A stretch of DNA of 8,848 nt from contig JAZLGI010000113.1 of the NCBI GenBank assembly GCA_045616225.1, positions 1 through 8,848 of the forward strand. Direction: 5' to 3'. The notes under the pieces are model-generated. The model was not told the DNA's origin and did no database searches. It saw only the letters and a list, made by a program, of their open reading frames with translations. A program made the translations under genes and the position numbers. This document shows, one piece after another, positions 4,851 through 8,848 of this stretch. The DNA is from JAZLGI01 sp045616225 (lineage in GTDB: Bacteria > Spirochaetota > Spirochaetia > Sphaerochaetales > Sphaerochaetaceae). How positions within the stretch are numbered: the stretch's first letter is position 1; every line of letters starts with the position of its first letter.

Positions 4851-6614
4851 TTACGTGGTTGGCAGAGAGAAGCTGATATTCAGAACATTCAGACCAAGGG
4901 TGCTCTTGTAGTCCATTTCATCTGCCAATTGCTTTACCATCTTGATTCCTATACTTCTCATAGGATCATCTTTTGCATATAGTTCAAGCCATTCGTTTGG
5001 ATTGAAGTAATCACAATCATCTCTTAACATTACGGAGATTCTGTGTTCGCCGTATGTGATTCTTACATCAATTGAACATGATTTGTTTTTGCTTTTAGGA
5101 AATACTCTGTTGATTGTATCTGTTGCCATTTCCTCAAGGCAAAGGCCACAATAGATACTCTTCTTTTCAGAAAGACCTTTTTCCCTGCAGAAGGCAATTA
5201 GTTTTTCCGAAGCTTTTACTGCTTCTTCATTTGTTTTTACTGTGATAGCAAGACAATCTTCTTTTTTAGGAGCAAAGTCCCGTGGGATATATACATACTC
5301 TGAGATTCTTTTTGGGAATCTTTTCATTCTAACGGCATAGTAAACATATAATGTTATTACCAGTAAGAGTTCTGAAATGAATGCAGATAAGTACATAAGC
5401 TTGATGCTGTTGGTTTGTTTTGCAGTTAAATAAACAGACACCGGATATGCCAGGAGAACAAGGAAATTAAGTACTCCTGTTGTTTTGACTTTATTGAGAG
5501 AATTGTATATTGTAACACCCAATGTTCTTATAGTTGTGGGGAAAAACCAAAAGTTGAAGTACCTGATAGCAAGAACATACAGTGCAATATGTTCAGGTTC
5601 TGCCCCGAAAGCAAGGGCAATGGGTTTTGCAAGAGCAAAAACAATAAGATAGCACAATGCAAAAAACGGGGTAATGGTTTTACTTATTTCACCTGGTAGT
5701 TTTCTGAGAGATTCAACATCTTTACTTCCTACAAGAATGCTTGAAACAAGGTTGCAAGTGCCTTGGACTCCTCCCTGAATGGTACAACCTATGCTGTTAC
5801 TTATATTGTTTGCAATTGTGAATGCAGATATTGCAACCGTACCGCCAAGACTCATCAGTGTTGGAACAAACATCCTGTCTCTTAAAGTAAGCCATAAAAA
5901 AATAATGGCACTGTTAATTCCGAACAGGCATATTCTTTTTACTTCCTTAAGTGAGAAACTTTTTATTTCAAAAGAAAACAGTTTGCTTTTTCCGGCAAAA
6001 TACGGAACACAAATCAATACGGATATTGCACTTGATATTGATGATGCAAGTCCTACTCCGTACATGCCAAGATGAAATACAAATGCATTCAGCAGATTGA
6101 AGATAATATTCAGAACAACCAAAGTTACTATGGAAATTGTAGACAGAATTTTTGCACAATCCAATTGAAGGAAAGGAATCAGCGTTGCTGAAAAAACGGA
6201 AAACAAACAGCATAGACTATAACCTCTTATATAGTCCGAAGTCATGGCTTTCAGTTCTCCTGACGTTCCCAGTAATTCTGCCAGTGTCGAGGGAAAGAAA
6301 GATGTAAACAGAACCAAAAGTGAACCGAAAATGAAACACATAACACATGCCGTATTGAAGGTCTTTTTAAGAGAATCATCGTTTCCGCTTCCCAAGTATT
6401 TACCGCACAGTATTTGTGCTCCTACGCTTATTAAGCTTGAAAATCCCGATATTACAAACATAAAAGGACCGGCAAATCCTATAGAGGCAAGAGCTGAAGA
6501 CCCCAGAACATTTCCGATAATAAAGCTGCTTACCAGTGTGGTCATTGCAGGCAAGCCTACTGCAAGTGCCTGTATTGGCAAGAGAGATATGAACAAGTGT
6601 TTGATAACTTCCAT
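4851..6614 (-). CDS. MATE-family transporter fused to RsbW-like ATPase domain
   Basis: Residues about 10-430 hold roughly twelve hydrophobic segments in the MATE/polysaccharide-flippase pattern, including the N-terminal LPAMTTLVSSFIIGNVLG and the internal repeat AFTIANNISNSIG. Residues about 455-585 are a cytoplasmic GHKL ATPase of the anti-sigma-factor kinase type: N-box region LCLEEMATDTINR (491-503), RDDCDYFNP (531-539), and SIGIKMVKQLADEMDYK (554-570), then LNVLNISF. At the N-box the Mg-binding Asn appears to be Asp499, which may weaken ATP use. ATG 6614 is the only credible start, since an in-frame TAA lies one codon upstream, yet no Shine-Dalgarno is seen; translation may depend on coupling to the STAS-kinase gene 48 nt upstream. 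The substrate is unknown. The ATPase may sense or phosphorylate a STAS partner and gate the transporter. Confidence 0.88.
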   Translation of the reverse strand: MEVIKHLFISLLPIQALAVGLPAMTTLVSSFIIGNVLGSSALASIGFAGPFMFVISGFSSLISVGAQILCGKYLGSGNDDSLKKTFNTACVMCFIFGSLLVLFTSFFPSTLAELLGTSGELKAMTSDYIRGYSLCCLFSVFSATLIPFLQLDCAKILSTISIVTLVVLNIIFNLLNAFVFHLGMYGVGLASSISSAISVLICVPYFAGKSKLFSFEIKSFSLKEVKRICLFGINSAIIFLWLTLRDRMFVPTLMSLGGTVAISAFTIANNISNSIGCTIQGGVQGTCNLVSSILVGSKDVESLRKLPGEISKTITPFFALCYLIVFALAKPIALAFGAEPEHIALYVLAIRYFNFWFFPTTIRTLGVTIYNSLNKVKTTGVLNFLVLLAYPVSVYLTAKQTNSIKLMYLSAFISELLLVITLYVYYAVRMKRFPKRISEYVYIPRDFAPKKEDCLAITVKTNEEAVKASEKLIAFCREKGLSEKKSIYCGLCLEEMATDTINRVFPKSKNKSCSIDVRITYGEHRISVMLRDDCDYFNPNEWLELYAKDDPMRSIGIKMVKQLADEMDYKSTLGLNVLNISFSLPTT

Positions 6615-6662
6615 GACTTAATAGTAGTAGGTATTACAGGTTGTGAAAAGAGTAGGTTAGGC

Positions 6663-7835
6663 TTAAAAATCAAAAGAATCTATCTTATCTGCAAGTTCAG
6701 TTATTTTGCCCATAAAGTAGATTAGTTTTTTCTTGCCTTCTTCTGTACTGTGTTCATTTCTTCTGATTATATGGCGCAAGATACGAACATAGGCAAGCAG
6801 TTTTGTTTTGTTTTCCACTTCCTTAATGCGGTTTTCATCGGTGGTTTCCAAATACTGCGGCAAGAATTTTTTCCAAACCGTAACTGAAACATCATAAGGA
6901 TAGCCCAGGTAATTACTGACAAATTCCGGTGATAGTTCTCCGAATCCGACATGTGCAACATAAATATTTGCAAGATCAAATATTGGATTCCCATGGGAAA
7001 TGGTATTCATATCAATTATTAATGTTTCTCCATTTACGAACATTAAGTTGTTTGTATGGTAGTCGCAGTGAAGCATTGTCCCTTTGTCAGGGGCTGATTT
7101 TATCATGTTGTAAATCTTGTCATAGGTTTCCCGGGGTAAGACTTCTTTTGCGGTATCTATCCAGATAAAAGCCGTTTTTTTGTAATCGGGCATACTGTCC
7201 GGTTTAATGACAGTACAGTTGATTTTCTTCAGAAGCTTTGCATACTCACTTACATAGTAATCAATATTGTTTGGATCCTCTGCTATAAGCTGAGAAAAAG
7301 ATTTTGCATCAAGCATCTCAAATACAGATCCGAATTTACCGTCTACTCTTGCTATGTCATAAGAAATTGCCGTAGGAATGCCCAAAATGAAGGCTTCCTT
7401 TGCAAGCATTCTTTCTTTTTGAATTTCTTTTAAGCTTTCAGGATTATTATAGACCTTAACAACAGTTTCTTCATCGTAGCGGTAAACTGTACCTTTGACC
7501 CCTATTCCGATAATTTGGCAGTCATCAACAGAAATGGTCCGATACATTCTTTCAACTTCCATCATTTCCGTGAAACCTGTCATATCAAGAATTTCATATA
7601 CGGTCTGATTTGCTTTTATCAGTTTAACATTTTCAAAGGATTTTTTAAGTTTAAGAATAACTCTGAGACCTGCACTTGATAAGTAATCCAGGTCTTTTGC
7701 ATTCAAGATCAGTTTATCAAATTCAAATCTCTTGAGTTCTTCATCAATATCGGCAGCAATCTGGGCACTGTTACTTGAATCTATTCTTCCTTCCAAATAA
7801 ATTGACAGTGCTTTATCTTCAATTTTAGATTTCAT
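6663..7835 (-). CDS. STAS domain fused to APH/choline-kinase-like phosphotransferase
   Basis: Residues 1-100 are a STAS (anti-anti-sigma) domain; DLDYLSSAGLRVIL (48-61) places Ser54 where RsbV/SpoIIAA are phosphorylated. Residues about 105-350 are a small-molecule kinase of the aminoglycoside/choline kinase fold: Gly-rich IGIGVKGTVYRY (109-120), Lys127 in VVKVYN, the Brenner motif His256-Cys-Asp258 to Asn263 in HCDYHTNN, and the Mg-binding Asp275 in LIIDMNT. Both active regions look intact. The substrate is unknown. ATG 7835 lies inside the preceding HD gene, with GGAG at 7849-7846 ten bases upstream, so the two genes are probably translationally coupled. With the downstream MATE-ATPase it supplies the antagonist half of a partner-switching pair. 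Alternative view: the STAS domain is only a dimerisation or nucleotide-sensing module. Confidence 0.88.
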   Translation of the reverse strand: MKSKIEDKALSIYLEGRIDSSNSAQIAADIDEELKRFEFDKLILNAKDLDYLSSAGLRVILKLKKSFENVKLIKANQTVYEILDMTGFTEMMEVERMYRTISVDDCQIIGIGVKGTVYRYDEETVVKVYNNPESLKEIQKERMLAKEAFILGIPTAISYDIARVDGKFGSVFEMLDAKSFSQLIAEDPNNIDYYVSEYAKLLKKINCTVIKPDSMPDYKKTAFIWIDTAKEVLPRETYDKIYNMIKSAPDKGTMLHCDYHTNNLMFVNGETLIIDMNTISHGNPIFDLANIYVAHVGFGELSPEFVSNYLGYPYDVSVTVWKKFLPQYLETTDENRIKEVENKTKLLAYVRILRHIIRRNEHSTEEGKKKLIYFMGKITELADKIDSFDF

Positions 7836-8412
7836 AATCTGAATTCTCCAAATAGTCCTTAAATACAGACTTTACCAAGCTTACATATTCCTGATATGCA
7901 GGGTAATCATGAAGTACCGATAAATATTTTGCGATACTCAGATAATACCAAGCCTGCATTTTAGGATCTTTTTGATGAAAATGGTTCCAAATTGCGCTTC
8001 CTTCTTTCCTGAAGTCGTTTGCTATGGATCTCATATTGGACAGTTTATCTCCCATCCAAAGCATTTTAACGCCGATAACTTTAGTGTTTTCCAACATTAT
8101 TAAAGACTCTTCTTTTCGGATAACCCAGGTTTCCTCCGGAGATTGCCCTTCGCGTTTGTTTTCTGTTTCAGTTAACACCAATAAAGATACTCTTTTTCCA
8201 AAAAGCTCACGGATTTCTTCAATCGTAGCATCGGTATCCTCTACGGTATCATGTAGCAGGGCAGCGGCCAACAGTTCTTTATCGTCTGACATAGTGGCAA
8301 TAATGCCAGCTACTTCTACAGGATGAACAATATATGGAGTATTGCTACCTTTTCTGACTTGCCCGCTATGTTTTTCAGTTGCATAACATAATGCCTTATC
8401 AAATAAATCCAT
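7825..8412 (-). CDS. small HD hydrolase, SpoT/MESH1-like (putative alarmone hydrolase)
   Basis: The 195-residue product is a single HD_4 domain of about MESH1 size. It shows HSGQVRKGSNTPYIVHP (15-31, with Arg20 and His30), the LLHDTVEDTD box (52-61, with His54, Asp55, Glu58 and Asp59) and GDKLSNM (121-127, Asp122). These are the metal-binding and catalytic residues of RelA/SpoT hydrolase domains. No synthetase, TGS or ACT domain is attached, so the likely role is hydrolysis of (p)ppGpp or a related nucleotide (NADPH for some relatives). It is first in a three-gene operon and overlaps the STAS-kinase gene by 11 nt. Its own Shine-Dalgarno is weak (AGG about 5 bases before the ATG). Function as an alarmone hydrolase is family-based inference. 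Confidence 0.85.
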   Translation of the reverse strand: MDLFDKALCYATEKHSGQVRKGSNTPYIVHPVEVAGIIATMSDDKELLAAALLHDTVEDTDATIEEIRELFGKRVSLLVLTETENKREGQSPEETWVIRKEESLIMLENTKVIGVKMLWMGDKLSNMRSIANDFRKEGSAIWNHFHQKDPKMQAWYYLSIAKYLSVLHDYPAYQEYVSLVKSVFKDYLENSDYEI

Positions 8413-8472
8413 AACCTAAATTACCTGAGTATTTGTTCCCCAATCTACTATAATCTCTTACGGTTTTTATAA

Positions 8473-8501
8473 GTTTTATCATGTACAATACATTATGTAA
8501 A
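8473..8501 (-). promoter_or_regulatory. possible promoter of the HD/STAS-kinase/MATE operon
   Basis: TTTACA (8501-8496) and TAAAAC (8478-8473) are 17 nt apart, about 60 nt upstream of the HD start. The box overlaps the palindrome TACATAATGTA, a possible operator. The match is mediocre. Confidence 0.25.
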
Positions 8502-8553
8502 CTTCACGACTTGGGAATCTTTTAGGCTCTTTTTGACTTGACTTATAAATGAC

Positions 8554-8599
8554 AAAAAACCTTAACAATTCAAAACTGTTGAATTTAAGGGTGTTTTTT
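8554..8599. terminator. bidirectional rho-independent terminator
   Basis: The stem CCTTA-(AC)-AATTCAA (8560-8573) pairs with TTGAATT-TAAGG (8579-8590), with a two-base bulge and a 5-nt loop. It is flanked by six A residues (8554-8559) and six T residues (8594-8599), so it works on either strand. It would stop minus-strand transcripts from the IS110 fragment before they enter the HD operon. Confidence 0.75.
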
Positions 8600-8718
8600 C
8601 ATTTCTGGTATAAGTAGTTATTTGCCATCTTACGCTGTATAATAAAAAAACTTTTCGCAAAATAATTATGTAAGCATATGGAGTCAACTATTATTAAATG
8701 AAAAGTAAAGAAAAGATT

Positions 8719-8848
8719 TTAAGCAGTTTTAATCTCAAACTTTTCTCCCCTGGTAAGCAGTATGAAAATGATTTTAATCATCTTGTTCATAGTTGCAATC
8801 ATAGCTTTTCTATGGGGAAATCCTTCTGCTTTTTTCTTTGCGTAGTAC
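8719..8848 (-). CDS. IS110/IS116-family transposase, C-terminal end (cut by window edge)
   Basis: The last 42 residues of a minus-strand protein begin YYAKKKAEGFPHRKAM and continue through a basic helix to IIFILLTRGEKFEIKTA. This matches the usual C-terminus of IS110/IS116-type transposases, in which a KK-AEG-PH-KA motif is followed by a KL-RIIY-ML-G-like tail. The rest lies beyond the window, so completeness cannot be judged. The tail differs clearly from that of the transposase at 258-1391, so this is a second kind of IS110 element in the same orientation. Short plus-strand frames here are shadows. Confidence 0.75.
   Translation of the reverse strand, partial: YYAKKKAEGFPHRKAMIATMNKMIKIIFILLTRGEKFEIKTA

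Larger units (their letters stand above)
8413..8718. other. intergenic region between HD operon and second IS110 gene
   Basis: No gene is seen. The stretch holds the possible operon promoter, the bidirectional terminator at 8554-8599, and on the minus strand a TTGACT box (8687-8682) followed by CATATG (8680-8675), about 30 nt past the transposase stop, which may mark the right end of the second IS110 element. Confidence 0.6.

Noticed and set aside
8762..8845. Plus-strand 27-residue hydrophobic peptide (begins Met-Lys-Met-Ile-Leu)
   Set aside because: It lies antisense to the transposase C-terminus, whose family match is much stronger, and has no good ribosome site.
8698..8848. Plus-strand frame open to the window end
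   Set aside because: Also antisense to the IS110 transposase end; its GGAG is 14 nt from the ATG and the protein looks like chance sequence.

Overview
The window looks like accessory chromosome of an AT-rich spirochaete, most likely a host-associated Treponema. This rests on two proteins with Leu-Ser/Thr-Ser-Cys lipoboxes and on the mix of protein families (MATE fused to a histidine-kinase-type ATPase, STAS fused to a small-molecule kinase, choloylglycine hydrolase, IS110 elements). No rRNA or other marker gene is present, so a gut or rumen Firmicute remains possible.

Left part (1-2003). An intact IS110-family DEDD transposase lies on the minus strand. About 257 nt of hairpin-rich non-coding DNA follows its 3' end and could hold the element's guide RNA. 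Upstream of it is about 600 nt without a gene. That stretch carries three 21-nt tandem repeats, a strong minus-strand terminator, and a GC-rich cluster of stem-loops.

Centre-left (2004-2420). The most interesting item is a short minus-strand gene of 59 codons. Its product has a textbook double-glycine-type export leader (Leu-15, Leu-12, Leu-7, Val-4, Gly-2, Ser-1) and a 24-residue Gly/Leu-rich core that starts with Cys. It has a good Shine-Dalgarno sequence and a TATAAT box. It looks like an orphan bacteriocin or RiPP-type precursor; no transporter or modifying enzyme is in view.

Centre (2421-4844). Two divergent lipoprotein genes share one compact promoter region. One encodes a choloylglycine hydrolase-like Ntn amidase (minus). 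The other encodes a CxxGKDR tyrosine/dual-specificity phosphatase with an N-terminal domain resembling the barrel of SAM-hydroxide adenosyltransferases (plus).

Right (4851-8412). A minus-strand operon of three genes reads: small HD hydrolase of the MESH1/SpoT type, then STAS-APH kinase fusion (11-nt overlap), then MATE transporter fused to an RsbW-like ATPase (48-nt gap). The STAS and ATPase halves of a partner-switching system are thus carried on a kinase and on a membrane transporter. This suggests an unusual signalling module that may link nucleotide alarmones, a phosphorylated small molecule and efflux.

Right edge (8413-8848). A promoter and terminator region is followed by the C-terminal end of a second, different IS110-family transposase, also on the minus strand. 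The genes between the two IS110 elements form an accessory island-like block.
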